A stretch of 64,000 bases of DNA from Collinsella aerofaciens (GTDB lineage: Bacteria > Actinomycetota > Coriobacteriia > Coriobacteriales > Coriobacteriaceae), in the NCBI GenBank assembly GCA_008668235.1, contig RQCP01000003.1, forward strand, positions 1 through 64,000, read 5' to 3'. The position numbers and the translations under genes were made by a program. This document shows, one piece after another, positions 25,153-33,609 of this stretch; within the stretch, counting starts at the first letter, position 1, and every line of letters starts with the position of its first letter. Below the pieces are notes generated by a model. It was not told where the DNA came from. It made no database searches and saw only the letters and a program-made list of their open reading frames with translations.

Positions 25153-25396
25153 TGAAAACGGTGAGGCCCCTGGTCTACTTGATTGCACCGGGGAAGCTCC
25201 GATCTCGACCTATATATAGGTGCAAATAGGCTGTTATCGAAGCTCGATCCTGAAGGTGTACTCTACTACACCAAAGTGTTACCTTGGGAAACGTCACCTC
25301 AGTATCCAAAACCACCGTCCCTCATATCCCAACTCAACAAAACAGCAGGTCAAAGGTATATAGATACGCCCGGGGCCGTGTATCTAGAGGTTTTCG
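25153..25396. other. Gene-poor AT-richer stretch before tRNA-Tyr
   Basis: I see no convincing gene here. A perfect 14-base palindrome made of two acctata halves (acctata/tataggt) lies at 25208-25221, and short inverted repeats such as ggtgta/tacacc occur near 25255. Base composition is lower in GC than the surrounding genes, consistent with a decayed insertion. Confidence 0.4.
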
Positions 25397-25426
25397 TTGA
25401 CAGCCCCCAAGGTTGCATCGTATTAT
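25397..25426 (+). promoter_or_regulatory. Strong promoter for tRNA-Tyr/Thr/Met and tuf
   Basis: A consensus -35 ttgaca (25397-25402) and -10 tattat (25421-25426) are 18 bases apart and lie about 60 bases upstream of tRNA-Tyr. Confidence 0.8.
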
Positions 25427-25488
25427 CTTCTTCGTTCGCGGGGGCGGCGGTCCAAAAGACCAAAGAACCTGCGGATACTTGAACGATT

Positions 25489-25570
25489 GGGAGTTTGCCC
25501 GAGTGGTTAATGGGGACGGGCTGTAAACCCGTTGGCTCTGCCTACATAGGTTCGAATCCTATAGCTCCCA
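25489..25570 (+). tRNA. tRNA-Tyr (anticodon GTA)
   Basis: The acceptor gggagtt pairs with agctccc. The anticodon loop is ctgtaaa (GTA) and a long variable arm is present as expected for tRNA-Tyr. CCA is not encoded; the discriminator A is followed by CCC. Confidence 0.94.
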
Positions 25571-25580
25571 CCCGTCAAGT

Positions 25581-25656
25581 GCCTGTATAGCTCAGTCGGT
25601 AGAGCACTTCGTTGGTAACGAAGAGGTCACCAGTTCAAGTCTGGTTGCAGGCTCCA
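25581..25656 (+). tRNA. tRNA-Thr (anticodon GGT)
   Basis: The acceptor gcctgta pairs with tgcaggc, the anticodon loop is ttggtaa (GGT), and CCA is encoded. Confidence 0.95.
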
Positions 25657-25659
25657 TCC

Positions 25660-25736
25660 GGCGGTGTAGCTCAGTTGGTTAGAGCACACGGTTCATACCC
25701 GTGGCGTCACTGGTTCGAATCCAGTCACCGCTACCA
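25660..25736 (+). tRNA. tRNA-Met (anticodon CAT), elongator type
   Basis: The acceptor ggcggtg pairs with caccgct (first pair G-U), the anticodon is CAT within ttcatac, and CCA is encoded. The paired acceptor end argues against the initiator tRNA, which has a mismatch there. Confidence 0.88.
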
Positions 25737-25832
25737 TAGGTAACACGGTGGCTTCTCAATAGTATGTTGAGAGGCCACTATGGTATAAAGGCAAAGTCCC
25801 GTCCGGGGACGACCTGTTTAGAGGAGGGCTTT

Positions 25833-27023
25833 ATGGCCAAAGAGAAGTTTGAGCGCACTAAGCCGCATGTTAACATCGGCACCATTGGTCACGTCGACCA
25901 CGGCAAGACCACGCTGACCGCTGCCATCACCAAGGTTCTCTCCGAGACCGAGGGCTGCAAGGCTGACTTCACTGCGTTCGAGAACATCGACAAGGCTCCC
26001 GAGGAGCGCGAGCGCGGCATCACGATCTCCGTCTCCCACGTCGAGTACGAGACTGCTGCCCGTCACTACGCTCACGTTGACTGCCCGGGCCACGCTGACT
26101 ACGTCAAGAACATGATCTCCGGTGCTGCTCAGATGGACGGCGCTATCCTGGTCATCGCCGCTACCGACGGCCCCATGGCTCAGACCCGCGAGCACATCCT
26201 GCTCGCCCGTCAGGTCGGCGTTCCCTACATCGTCGTCTTCCTGAACAAGTGCGACATGGTCGACGATGACGAGCTCATCGACCTCGTCGAGATGGAGACC
26301 CGTGAGCTCCTCTCCGAGTACGATTTCCCCGGCGACGACATCCCCGTCATCCGTGGTTCCGCTCTGGGCGCTCTCGAGGGCGACGCCAAGTGGATGGACG
26401 CTATCCGCGAGCTCATGAACGCCGTCGACGAGTACATCCCGACGCCTGCTCGTAACAACGACCTCCCGTTCCTGATGGCCGTTGAGGACGTTATGACCAT
26501 CTCCGGCCGTGGTACCGTTGCAACCGGCCGTGTCGAGCGCGGTGAGCTCAAGCTCAACGAGCCCGTCGAGATCGTCGGCATCAAGGATACCCAGAACACC
26601 GTCGTTACCGGTATCGAGATGTTCCGTAAGTCCATGGACTTCTGCGAGGCTGGCGACAACGTCGGTCTGCTGCTCCGCGGCATCAAGCGCGAGGACATCG
26701 AGCGCGGCCAGGTTCTCTGCAAGCCCGGTTCGGTTACCCCGCACACCAAGTTCACCGGCGAGATCTACGTTCTGACCAAGGAGGAGGGCGGCCGTCACAC
26801 CCCGTTCTTCGATGGTTATCGTCCTCAGTTCTACTTCCGTACCACCGACGTTACCGGTACGGTCAAGCTCCCCGAGGGCACCGAGATGGCTATGCCTGGT
26901 GACCACATCACCATCGAGGGCGACCTCATCCACCCGATCGCCATGGAGGAGGGCCTGCGCTTCGCTATCCGCGAGGGTGGCCACACCGTCGGTTCGGGCA
27001 TCGTCTCCACGATCATTGAGTAA
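25833..27023 (+). CDS. tuf: Translation elongation factor EF-Tu
   Basis: This 396-residue GTPase delivers aminoacyl-tRNA to the ribosome. The G motifs are GHVDHGKTT, DCPGHADY and NKCDMVDD, followed by SALGALEG and the two beta-barrel domains. The start is ATG 25833 (MAKEKFERTKPHVNIGTIGH) 6 bases after gaggagg; an upstream in-frame TTG/GTG-type start inside the leader is rejected. It is preceded by three tRNA genes and followed by a strong terminator, a classic tRNA-tuf operon. Confidence 0.98.
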   Translation: MAKEKFERTKPHVNIGTIGHVDHGKTTLTAAITKVLSETEGCKADFTAFENIDKAPEERERGITISVSHVEYETAARHYAHVDCPGHADYVKNMISGAAQMDGAILVIAATDGPMAQTREHILLARQVGVPYIVVFLNKCDMVDDDELIDLVEMETRELLSEYDFPGDDIPVIRGSALGALEGDAKWMDAIRELMNAVDEYIPTPARNNDLPFLMAVEDVMTISGRGTVATGRVERGELKLNEPVEIVGIKDTQNTVVTGIEMFRKSMDFCEAGDNVGLLLRGIKREDIERGQVLCKPGSVTPHTKFTGEIYVLTKEEGGRHTPFFDGYRPQFYFRTTDVTGTVKLPEGTEMAMPGDHITIEGDLIHPIAMEEGLRFAIREGGHTVGSGIVSTIIE

Positions 27024-27050
27024 ATTAGCTCTTTGATATAGCTGACTTAG

Positions 27051-27086
27051 AGAACCCGGCACTTATATGGGTGCCGGGTTCTTTTC
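27051..27086 (+). terminator. tuf terminator
   Basis: agaacccggcac (27051-27062) and gtgccgggttct (27071-27082) form a perfect 12-bp stem followed by tttct. Confidence 0.88.
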
Positions 27087-27227
27087 TGCAATGGATATTG
27101 AGCCGTTGCTGGTGTCGAGAGGATCGATAATGGTTCTGGATGCACCGTCGATTAGCTCTCGATGGCTTCATTGATGTGTTCCAAATATGAATGGATCCAC
27201 CGAGAACCAATTGACTCGAGGTTTTCA

Positions 27228-27256
27228 TTGACAGCACTTACGTGGAGCTGATAAAG
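27228..27256 (+). promoter_or_regulatory. Promoter of rpmG-tRNA-Trp
   Basis: -35 ttgaca (27228-27233) is followed after 16 bases by gataaa (27250-27255), about 50 bases before rpmG. Confidence 0.65.
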
Positions 27257-27302
27257 TAACAACTCGTGCCCGTACGGGGCGGAAATGAAAGGTTCAGGAT
27301 AC

Positions 27303-27452
27303 ATGCGTACTCTAGTTACTCTTGCGTGCACTGAGTGCAAGCGCCGCAACTATACGACCACCAAGAACAAGTCGACCATGCCTGATCGTATGGAGATCAA
27401 GAAGTATTGCCCCTGGTGCCGTCACCACACGCTGCACAAAGAGACTCGCTAG
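27303..27452 (+). CDS. rpmG: 50S ribosomal protein L33
   Basis: This small gene encodes 49 residues, MRTLVTLACTECKRRN at its start and HHTLHKETR at its end. Two CxxC pairs (CTEC and CPWC) make the zinc-ribbon form of L33, so the protein is the zinc-dependent paralog type. It is a structural protein of the large ribosomal subunit near the E site. It is followed by tRNA-Trp, secE and nusG, the usual neighbourhood in Gram-positive bacteria. Confidence 0.95.
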   Translation: MRTLVTLACTECKRRNYTTTKNKSTMPDRMEIKKYCPWCRHHTLHKETR

Positions 27453-27465
27453 TCTCTAGTCACAT

Positions 27466-27541
27466 ACGCCAGTAGTTCAATTGGTAGAGCATCGGTCTCC
27501 AAAACCGAGTGTTGAGGGTTCGAGTCCTTCCTGGCGTGCCA
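27466..27541 (+). tRNA. tRNA-Trp (anticodon CCA)
   Basis: The acceptor acgccag pairs with ctggcgt, the anticodon loop is ctccaaa (CCA), and the terminal CCA is encoded. Confidence 0.95.
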
Positions 27542-27550
27542 GTCATTATT

Positions 27551-27583
27551 CCGTAAGCTCCCACTTGGGGGCTTACGGTTTAC
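27551..27583 (+). terminator. Hairpin between tRNA-Trp and secE
   Basis: ccgtaagctccc (27551-27562) pairs with gggggcttacgg (27567-27578), followed by ttta. The short T tail suggests a partial terminator that lets some transcription into secE. Confidence 0.6.
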
Positions 27584-27617
27584 TCATGTATAAGCGCATT
27601 GCGCGGAGGTAACCCAA

Positions 27618-27956
27618 ATGGCCAACAAGAAGAACAAGAAGAAGGCCCAGCAGCCGGCACCTGCCAACAAAGCTGCCGCCAACTCCAAGGTTGAGGCCAA
27701 GAAGGCCGTTGCCAAGAAGAACGAGAAGGCTGCGAAGTCCAAGAAGAACGAGAAGCCTGGTTTCTTCGCCCGCACCAAGAAGTATTTCACTTCGGTCAAG
27801 TCCGAGATGAAGCGTGTCACGTGGCCCGATAAGAAGGAGCTCGTGAACTACTCGGTCGTCGTTTGCGCTTCTCTGATCGTCGTCGGCGTCGTCATCGCTC
27901 TGCTCGATGCTGGCTTTGGCGAGGCTCTTGCTCTGTTCTCTGGATTGAGGGGCTAA
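27618..27956 (+). CDS. secE: Preprotein translocase subunit SecE
   Basis: This 112-residue protein belongs to the SecYEG protein-export channel. The C-terminal half is the conserved SecE: FFARTKKYFTSVKSEMKRVTWPDKKELVNYS, whose amphipathic helix lies on the membrane, then one transmembrane helix (VVVCASLIVVGVVIALLDAGF). The first 50 residues are an unusually Lys/Ala/Asn-rich extension, longer than in the minimal SecE. It is followed three bases later by nusG. Confidence 0.93.
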   Translation: MANKKNKKKAQQPAPANKAAANSKVEAKKAVAKKNEKAAKSKKNEKPGFFARTKKYFTSVKSEMKRVTWPDKKELVNYSVVVCASLIVVGVVIALLDAGFGEALALFSGLRG

Positions 27957-27959
27957 ACC

Positions 27960-28496
27960 ATGTCTAAGCGTTGGTACGTCGTTCACACTTACTCTGGATA
28001 CGAGAACCGCGTTAAGTCCGATCTCGAGCATCGCATCGAGACTATGGGCATGCAGGACCGTATCTTTGATATCGAGATTCCTATGGAGCGCGTCACCGAG
28101 ATTAAAGAGGGTGGCAAGCGTGAGACCAAGGATTCCAAGATCTTCCCGGGTTATGTCCTGGTCCGCATGGAGATGGATGACGATGCTTGGACGTGTGTTC
28201 GTAACACGCCTGGCGTCACCGGTTTCCTAGGCGGCAACGGCAAGCCCGCACCGCTTTCCCGTGACGAGTACAACAAGATGACTCGTCGTCCCGGTAAGGG
28301 CGATTCGCCCAAGCGCACCTCGGTTGATATTGAGGTCGGTACGTCCGTCCGCGTCACCGATGGCCCGCTTACCGACTTTGATGGCAAGGTCTCCGAGGTT
28401 AACACCGAGGCTGGCAAGCTCAAGGTCACGCTGATGATCTTTGGCCGCGAGACGCCGGTCGAGCTCGACTTTAACCAGGTCGCTGTCATCGCTTAA
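27960..28496 (+). CDS. nusG: Transcription termination/antitermination factor NusG
   Basis: This 178-residue protein binds the RNA polymerase clamp and couples it to the ribosome or Rho. The N-terminal NGN domain opens with RWYVVHTYSGYENRVKSDLE and carries the MEDRIFDIEIP-like and FPGYVLVRM motifs. The C-terminal KOW domain is GTSVRVTDGPLTDFDGKVSEV. The length is normal. It lies in the conserved secE-nusG-rplK order. Confidence 0.97.
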   Translation: MSKRWYVVHTYSGYENRVKSDLEHRIETMGMQDRIFDIEIPMERVTEIKEGGKRETKDSKIFPGYVLVRMEMDDDAWTCVRNTPGVTGFLGGNGKPAPLSRDEYNKMTRRPGKGDSPKRTSVDIEVGTSVRVTDGPLTDFDGKVSEVNTEAGKLKVTLMIFGRETPVELDFNQVAVIA

Positions 28497-28616
28497 GTTT
28501 TCGTCCGTTCGCGCGAGCGTGCTTCTTCTGTGACTGCTCATCTCAGGAGTGCTTCTAACACGTGCGTGCTTACGATATAGCAAGTACTTCACACTCGTGA
28601 TTCGAAAGGAATGACC

Positions 28617-29045
28617 ATGGCTGAGAAGAAGGTTGCCAACGTCATTAAGCTCCAGATTCCTGCTGGTGCAGCAAACCCCGCTCCTCCCGTCGGCCCCGCC
28701 CTGGGCGCTGCTGGCGTGAACATCATGCAGTTCTGCCAGGCCTTTAACGCCGAGACGCAGGACAAGAAGGGTGACATCATCCCCGTTGAGATCTCTGTCT
28801 ACGAGGACAAGTCCTTCTCCTTCATCACCAAGACCCCGCCGGCGGCTCACCTTATCAAGAAGGAGCTGAACCTCAAGTCTGGTTCCGCTAAGCCCCAGGC
28901 TGACAAGGTTGGTCAGCTCTCCCAGGAGCAGCTCACCAAGATCGCCGAGATCAAGATGCCGGACCTCAATGCCAACGACATTGACGCCGCCAAGAAGATC
29001 ATCGCCGGTACCGCCCGTTCCATGGGCGTCACCATCGCTGAGTAG
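28617..29045 (+). CDS. rplK: 50S ribosomal protein L11
   Basis: This 142-residue protein of the GTPase-associated stalk base binds 23S rRNA. The N-terminal domain starts VANVIKLQIPAGAANPAPPVG and the C-terminal rRNA-binding domain ends in AKKIIAGTARSMGVTIAE. ATG 28617 is preferred to ATG 28611 because gaaagga ends at 28610, giving 6 bases of spacing instead of none. Confidence 0.97.
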   Translation: MAEKKVANVIKLQIPAGAANPAPPVGPALGAAGVNIMQFCQAFNAETQDKKGDIIPVEISVYEDKSFSFITKTPPAAHLIKKELNLKSGSAKPQADKVGQLSQEQLTKIAEIKMPDLNANDIDAAKKIIAGTARSMGVTIAE

Positions 29046-29162
29046 CGATTTCTTATGGTAACGGCGGGTGCTCCGACCGGGGCGCCCGTTAAATGTGTGC
29101 AATAGGGCACACGATACGATGTGGGAGGGCTCACGCCCGTTTAACCACAGGAGGTAATGCAC

Positions 29163-29870
29163 ATGGCTAAGCATGGTAAGAGCTATAACGCCGCTGCCGA
29201 GAAGATCGACCGCGCCACGCTCTACACCCCCCTTCAGGCTGCCAAGCTCATCAAGGAGCTCGACACCGCCAAGTTCGACGAGACCGTCGAGGCTCACTTC
29301 CGTCTGGGCATCGATACTCGTAAGGCTGACCAGAACATCCGTGGTTCCATCTCCCTGCCCCACGGCACCGGCAAGACCGTTCGTGTTGCCGTCTTCGCCG
29401 AGGGCGAGAAGGCCCGTGAGGCTGAGGCTGCCGGCGCCGACATCATCGGTTCCGACGAGCTCGTCGCCCAGATTCAGAAGGGCGAGATCAACTTCGACGC
29501 CGCTATCGCTACGCCGAACATGATGGCCAAGGTTGGCCGCATCGGTAAGATCCTTGGTCCCCGTGGCCTCATGCCGAACCCCAAGCTCGGCACCGTGACC
29601 ATGGACGTCGCCAAGATGGTCTCCGAGCTCAAGGCTGGCCGCGTTGAGTACCGCGCCGACCGCTACGGCATCTGCCACGTGCCCCTGGGCAAGAAGTCCT
29701 TCTCTGAGCAGCAGCTCGTCGAGAACTACGCTGCCCTGTACACCGAGATTCTGCGCGTCAAGCCCTCTTCTGCTAAGGGCAAGTACGTCAAGTCCATCTC
29801 CGTGTCTTCCACCATGGGCCCTGGCGTCAAGGTCGATCCCGCTGTCCAGCGTGACTTCCTGGCTGAGTAA
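29163..29870 (+). CDS. rplA: 50S ribosomal protein L1
   Basis: This 235-residue protein forms the mobile L1 stalk at the E site and commonly represses its own mRNA. Signatures are KADQNIRGSISLPHGTGK, MAKVGRIGKILGPRGLMPNPK and the C-terminal SISVSSTMGPGVKVD. ATG 29163 is chosen over 29157 because aggagg (29149-29154) then has 8 bases of spacing. The 117-base gap after rplK holds two short hairpins but no T-run, so the genes are co-transcribed. The usual neighbours rplJ-rplL are about 27 kb away. Confidence 0.97.
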   Translation: MAKHGKSYNAAAEKIDRATLYTPLQAAKLIKELDTAKFDETVEAHFRLGIDTRKADQNIRGSISLPHGTGKTVRVAVFAEGEKAREAEAAGADIIGSDELVAQIQKGEINFDAAIATPNMMAKVGRIGKILGPRGLMPNPKLGTVTMDVAKMVSELKAGRVEYRADRYGICHVPLGKKSFSEQQLVENYAALYTEILRVKPSSAKGKYVKSISVSSTMGPGVKVDPAVQRDFLAE

Positions 29871-29906
29871 CTGCTAGTTACTGCCTGAGTACAGCAAGCA
29901 TTGCTA

Positions 29907-29945
29907 AAGAAACCCGGTTCTGCCTTGTGCAGGACCGGGTTTCTT
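29907..29945 (+). terminator. rplA terminator
   Basis: aagaaacccggt (29907-29918) pairs perfectly with accgggtttctt (29934-29945). Confidence 0.82.
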
Positions 29946-29958
29946 GCTATCGCGTCAA

Positions 29959-29997
29959 AACCACCATAAAGGGGACAGTGTCCCCTTTATGGTGGTT
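29959..29997. repeat. Family A palindrome, perfect copy
   Basis: A 19-bp arm, aaccaccataaaggggaca (29959-29977), and its exact inverse (29979-29997) flank one base. Its end overlaps the stop codon of the minus-strand phosphoesterase gene (29996). Confidence 0.88.
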
Positions 29998-30706
29998 ACC
30001 AGGGTGTTCTGGCTGTTGAAGACTCGATGGCTTCGTGGCGTTTGAGCTCGCGGCGCATGGTTTGTGAGTTGAGCCAAGCTGCTTGCCAGCCGCGGATGGG
30101 GTAGTGCGTCTGGTCGAGCTCAAACTGCGTATAGCCACAGGCGTTGATGATCGTCGTTCCACACACATGCTGACGCTCGCGCTGAAAATCGCAACCGTAG
30201 CTTTGGTGCACATGCCCGTGCACCATGTAGTCGGGATTCCAGGATTCGAGTGCTGTGTTAAAACACTCGAATCCTCGATGCGGCAGATCGTCCAGATCAC
30301 CCATACCGGCGGCGGGTGCATGGGTCAGCAGAATGTCGCACCCGCCGACCATCCTAACCTTACGCGACAGCTTACGCATGCGCTTGGACATCTCGCGTTC
30401 GGTGTACATGTTGGCGCCGTCGCGATAACGCATGGACCCGCCAAGGCCCGCAATGCGAATCCCTCGGTACGTGTACACGCTGTCCTCTACGCAGATACAT
30501 CCACCCGGTGCATGACGTGCGTAGCGGTCATCGTGATTGCCGCGCACGTAGATGAGCGGTTTGTTGATGACCGTAACCAAAAACTCAAGATAGTCCGGGT
30601 CCAGATCGCCGGCGGACAAAATCAGGTCGACTCCCTCAAAGCGTTCCTTGCGAAAGCACTCCCAAAGGCATCGTTCTTCGGTATCGGCTATGGCAAGGAT
30701 TTTCAT
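29996..30706 (-). CDS. Metallophosphoesterase family protein
   Basis: This 236-residue cytosolic protein has calcineurin-like phosphoesterase motifs: an N-terminal IADTEER in place of the usual DxH, SAGDLDPDYL, VRGNHDDRY, LLTHAPAAGM and VHGHVHQS. They supply the dinuclear metal site. The first metal motif is altered (D-T-E rather than D-x-H), so activity or metal use may differ. The ATG overlaps the TGA of the BMP-fusion gene by four bases (ATGA), so the two are translationally coupled. Its substrate is unknown. Its stop codon is formed by a family A palindrome. Confidence 0.85.
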   Translation of the reverse strand: MKILAIADTEERCLWECFRKERFEGVDLILSAGDLDPDYLEFLVTVINKPLIYVRGNHDDRYARHAPGGCICVEDSVYTYRGIRIAGLGGSMRYRDGANMYTEREMSKRMRKLSRKVRMVGGCDILLTHAPAAGMGDLDDLPHRGFECFNTALESWNPDYMVHGHVHQSYGCDFQRERQHVCGTTIINACGYTQFELDQTHYPIRGWQAAWLNSQTMRRELKRHEAIESSTARTPW

Positions 30707-32619
30707 AGGGCAGGGACTTCCGGCTCATCGTCGAGCTGCGGAATGGTGCCTACCACGTTGTCCGCCAGCCAATTCATCTCGACAATCTGCGTGCTCGGCA
30801 GCGGAGGGAAGCCTTCGATCTGTACCACGCCGTTCTGGCTGTGGAGCTCGCCGCCAAAGGGGTTGATGGATCCCTCAACAATGCCGTTACGGAGCAACTG
30901 CACGAGTTTGCGCGTCTGGTAGGGTAGGCCCGGAGCGTAACGGATGTCGATAACGCCAGAGCTCATGCCGTACCAGTAGTTGACGGCGCGCACTTGGTTG
31001 TCATCGCTGGTCTCGTCCCACGTGCCGTGCAGAAGGCTGCGAACGATGAGCTCGTAGTAACGGCCCCAGTTCCATACCGGCATGGCGATGCCGGAAACCT
31101 TGCCATCGACCAGGCGGTGGAGTCCGTAGGCCGTAGGGTCTTCGAGCGACTTTGACATGTCAGCGCCGGTCATGACGCTCACGCCTTCGCGGCACATGGC
31201 CTCGGCAAGACCGCCGGCGGGTACATCGCCCCAGGTGAGGATAATTTGCGCGCGGGGGTCGAGCAGCGAGGCACCGATGGCAAAGGCATTGATCTCGCTG
31301 AGCGCGCCGGATGCGAAGACCGACGCGTGGTAGCCGATGCGATGGTTGTCTGCCATGCTGGCGGCAAGGGCGCCCAGGAGGAACTTGGCCTCGTACATCT
31401 TGCCAAAGTACGAACGGACGCTTTGGTGGGGAAGGCCGATAGAGCAGTTGAGGAACCGAACCTGGGGATACTCAACGGCAGCTCTGAGCGTGTATTCCAT
31501 CAGGCGGTGCGAGGTCGAGAAGATGACGTTGTCTCCATGTTTGACAGCCGTTTCCACGGCGGCGTAGAACACGTCCGGATCGTGACAGTCCTCGAACGCC
31601 TCGGTGCGCACGATACCGTCAAAGTGCTCATCGAGATACTGGCGTCCTTGGTCGTGCAGACTGTCCCAGCTCGACGCCGCACAGGGGAACTCATGGATAA
31701 AGGCGATACACAGGGGGTTGGCCGTCGAATAGACAGTCTTGCCCATAAAGAAGTTGAGCACGCCGGAGGTGGACTTGGTGGGCGACTCCTCCTCATCGAC
31801 GCTCGGCGCTTCGACAAGATCGACCTTGTCCTCGTCATTTTTGCCGGCAATGACCAGCTCGCGCCAAATCTTGCACAGGCGGTTTACGACGATATCCGTC
31901 GGCGTATCCAGCAGGCGGTCCTGGTTGTACACATTGAGGTAGACGAGCATGGCGTCGGCAGGCGTAATGTCCAGGTGGTCGCCGCCTGCGCGAAGGTAGG
32001 CGCGCTTAAAGAGCAGGAAGGTGTGGCGTAGGTAGTCGACCTTTTTCTGCGGCCATTTTTCGATAAGGTTCTGACCGAGCATCTTGGCGAGCGTCTCGTA
32101 GCTTCCCTCACGCGAGAACTCGATCTCGTATAGGGGGCAGACGCGCCAAAACGCGCAGAATTCACCGTACAGGCGGCTTTCGACGGAATCCCATGTGCCG
32201 GGGTAGAGACGGGTGACCCTGGCCGAAACCGTTGGAGCGTCCAGGAATTTGAGGACACTGACGCGTTTGTTGCCTTCCTGGACATAGAACCGATGCATGA
32301 ACTCGGTGACGATGATGGGGTCGCGATAGCCCTCGGTTACCTGGATGTCGTAGAGGTTGGACCACTTGCGGGCGAACTCGGTGTTAAACGGCAGCAGGGG
32401 CATAAAGTTGCATGAAAAGGCGGGCTGACGGCCCTTGGTGACCGTGCCGACGACCATTTCGAGCGGAATATCCCGCAGGCCGACGCTCACTCGCTGACCT
32501 AAGGGGAGCTGAGCAACCAAGCTATCGAGGTCCGTAAGGTATGGATGCTCGCTTTGGCTAATGGCGCGACGGCGTCCCTGCTCGCCGCGCTTGCGTGCTT
32601 GACGATAGGCCTCTTCCAT
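30703..32619 (-). CDS. ParB-like domain fused to BMP (PnrA-like) ligand-binding domain, no signal peptide
   Basis: This 638-residue protein has an N-terminal segment (about 45-160) with ParB/sulfiredoxin-like motifs, IPLEMVVGTVTKGRQPAF and FYVQEGNKRVSVLKFL (residues 111-126). From about residue 305 it resembles the BMP/PnrA lipoprotein fold: VRSYFGKMYEAKFLLGALAA, INAFAIGASLLDPRAQI and LTWGDV. PnrA-type proteins bind nucleosides for ABC import, but here there is no signal peptide or lipobox, so the ligand domain should be cytoplasmic, perhaps a sensor. ATG 32619 follows aagggag. It is coupled to the downstream phosphoesterase gene. Confidence 0.75.
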   Translation of the reverse strand: MEEAYRQARKRGEQGRRRAISQSEHPYLTDLDSLVAQLPLGQRVSVGLRDIPLEMVVGTVTKGRQPAFSCNFMPLLPFNTEFARKWSNLYDIQVTEGYRDPIIVTEFMHRFYVQEGNKRVSVLKFLDAPTVSARVTRLYPGTWDSVESRLYGEFCAFWRVCPLYEIEFSREGSYETLAKMLGQNLIEKWPQKKVDYLRHTFLLFKRAYLRAGGDHLDITPADAMLVYLNVYNQDRLLDTPTDIVVNRLCKIWRELVIAGKNDEDKVDLVEAPSVDEEESPTKSTSGVLNFFMGKTVYSTANPLCIAFIHEFPCAASSWDSLHDQGRQYLDEHFDGIVRTEAFEDCHDPDVFYAAVETAVKHGDNVIFSTSHRLMEYTLRAAVEYPQVRFLNCSIGLPHQSVRSYFGKMYEAKFLLGALAASMADNHRIGYHASVFASGALSEINAFAIGASLLDPRAQIILTWGDVPAGGLAEAMCREGVSVMTGADMSKSLEDPTAYGLHRLVDGKVSGIAMPVWNWGRYYELIVRSLLHGTWDETSDDNQVRAVNYWYGMSSGVIDIRYAPGLPYQTRKLVQLLRNGIVEGSINPFGGELHSQNGVVQIEGFPPLPSTQIVEMNWLADNVVGTIPQLDDEPEVPAL

Positions 32620-32675
32620 GGTGTCTACTCCCTTAGTCGTTTAAACAACGATATGAACCATGGTACCACGAATGA

Positions 32676-32714
32676 AAACCACTACAAAGATGCCTGTCCC
32701 CTTTGCGGTGGTTT
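32676..32714. repeat. Family A palindromic repeat
   Basis: aaaccactacaaag (32676-32689) pairs with ctttgcggtggttt (32701-32714), 12 of 14 positions, around cctgtccc. It overlaps the stop codon of the MscS gene (32713-32715). Confidence 0.8.
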
Positions 32715-33480
32715 AGGCGATGATGGGGGCGATGGCGCGGATGCAGGCGTCGGCTGCCGTGAAAGTAGTGCTGTCGTCGCTGACGATAAAGATGATCTTT
32801 CCTTTGATGCCAAAGTCGCCGATTTCGCTAAAGAGTACGTAGGGCTCCTTGTCAAAGCCCGAGATGGGCGAGACGGCCGTTTTGGTTGCGCTCGTGAGCT
32901 CGTCTGCCAGCACGTCAAGGGAGGCCCACTTAGACGTGTCCTTTACGGCAACGGGCACGGCCACGCGCCCAAAGGGCATCAAATGCACGAGCGTGTTCTT
33001 GGAGATGTTGGAATTGGGCACAATGATGGTCTGTCCACAGGCATCCTCAATCGTCGTATGGCGCCAAGTGATGTCTTGGACAACGCCGGATACGCCGCCG
33101 ACCTCGATATTGTCGCCGGGTTTGATGATGCCCATAAAGGTCACCTGCATGCCGCCGATAAGGTTTGATAGCGTGTCCTGAAAGCCGAGCGAGATGGCGA
33201 TGCCGCCGACGCCAAGAGCGGCGACGAGGGCGTTTGCATTAATGCCAAAACAGTTGTCGAGGATAAAGCTGCCGCCAATCATCCAGATGACGGCGCGCGC
33301 GATGTTGATGAAGATACTCGATGCCGGAAGCGGGTTATCGTCTCGGTTAAGCAGATGGTTCAGGGTCTTGGATACGACCTTGGCGGCGACGGCGGTGCCT
33401 ATCGCCAAGATGACGGCCCAGATGATGTTGTGGACCCACCGTTGCTCAAAGAAATGAAGAATCGGCTCAAACAATTCCAT
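32713..33480 (-). CDS. Small-conductance mechanosensitive channel, MscS family
   Basis: This 255-residue membrane channel releases solutes on hypo-osmotic shock. Three hydrophobic helices occupy about residues 15-110, the third being the pore-lining one (NANALVAALGVGGIAISLGFQDTLSNLIGG, recognisable from its Gly/Ala pattern). The beta domain follows: PGDNIEVGGVSGVVQDITWR and TIIVPNSNISKN are MscS signatures. The C-terminus is short. ATG 33480 follows aggagg; an upstream in-frame start at 33525 lies in a hairpin. Its stop is part of a family A palindrome. Confidence 0.91.
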   Translation of the reverse strand: MELFEPILHFFEQRWVHNIIWAVILAIGTAVAAKVVSKTLNHLLNRDDNPLPASSIFINIARAVIWMIGGSFILDNCFGINANALVAALGVGGIAISLGFQDTLSNLIGGMQVTFMGIIKPGDNIEVGGVSGVVQDITWRHTTIEDACGQTIIVPNSNISKNTLVHLMPFGRVAVPVAVKDTSKWASLDVLADELTSATKTAVSPISGFDKEPYVLFSEIGDFGIKGKIIFIVSDDSTTFTAADACIRAIAPIIA

Positions 33481-33524
33481 GTGGGGAAAACCTCCTAATG
33501 ATCGTCCAACCATGATACCCACCA

Positions 33525-33558
33525 AGAAGCCCGTCCGATCAAATTCGGACGGGCTTCT
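33525..33558. terminator. Hairpin between the nucleotidase and MscS genes
   Basis: A perfect 14-bp stem, agaagcccgtccga with tcggacgggcttct (33525-33538 and 33545-33558). The T tail is short on either strand, so its strength as a terminator is uncertain. Confidence 0.65.
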
Positions 33559-33609
33559 GTGCTCGATATAAGGTTTACGCGGCGGGGCTGCAAGGCCCGG
33601 CGGTGTAGC

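Noticed and set aside
25183..25482. 99-residue open frame between the 40-bp repeat array and tRNA-Tyr
   Set aside because: Non-ATG start, no ribosome binding site, and it overlaps the strong tRNA promoter.
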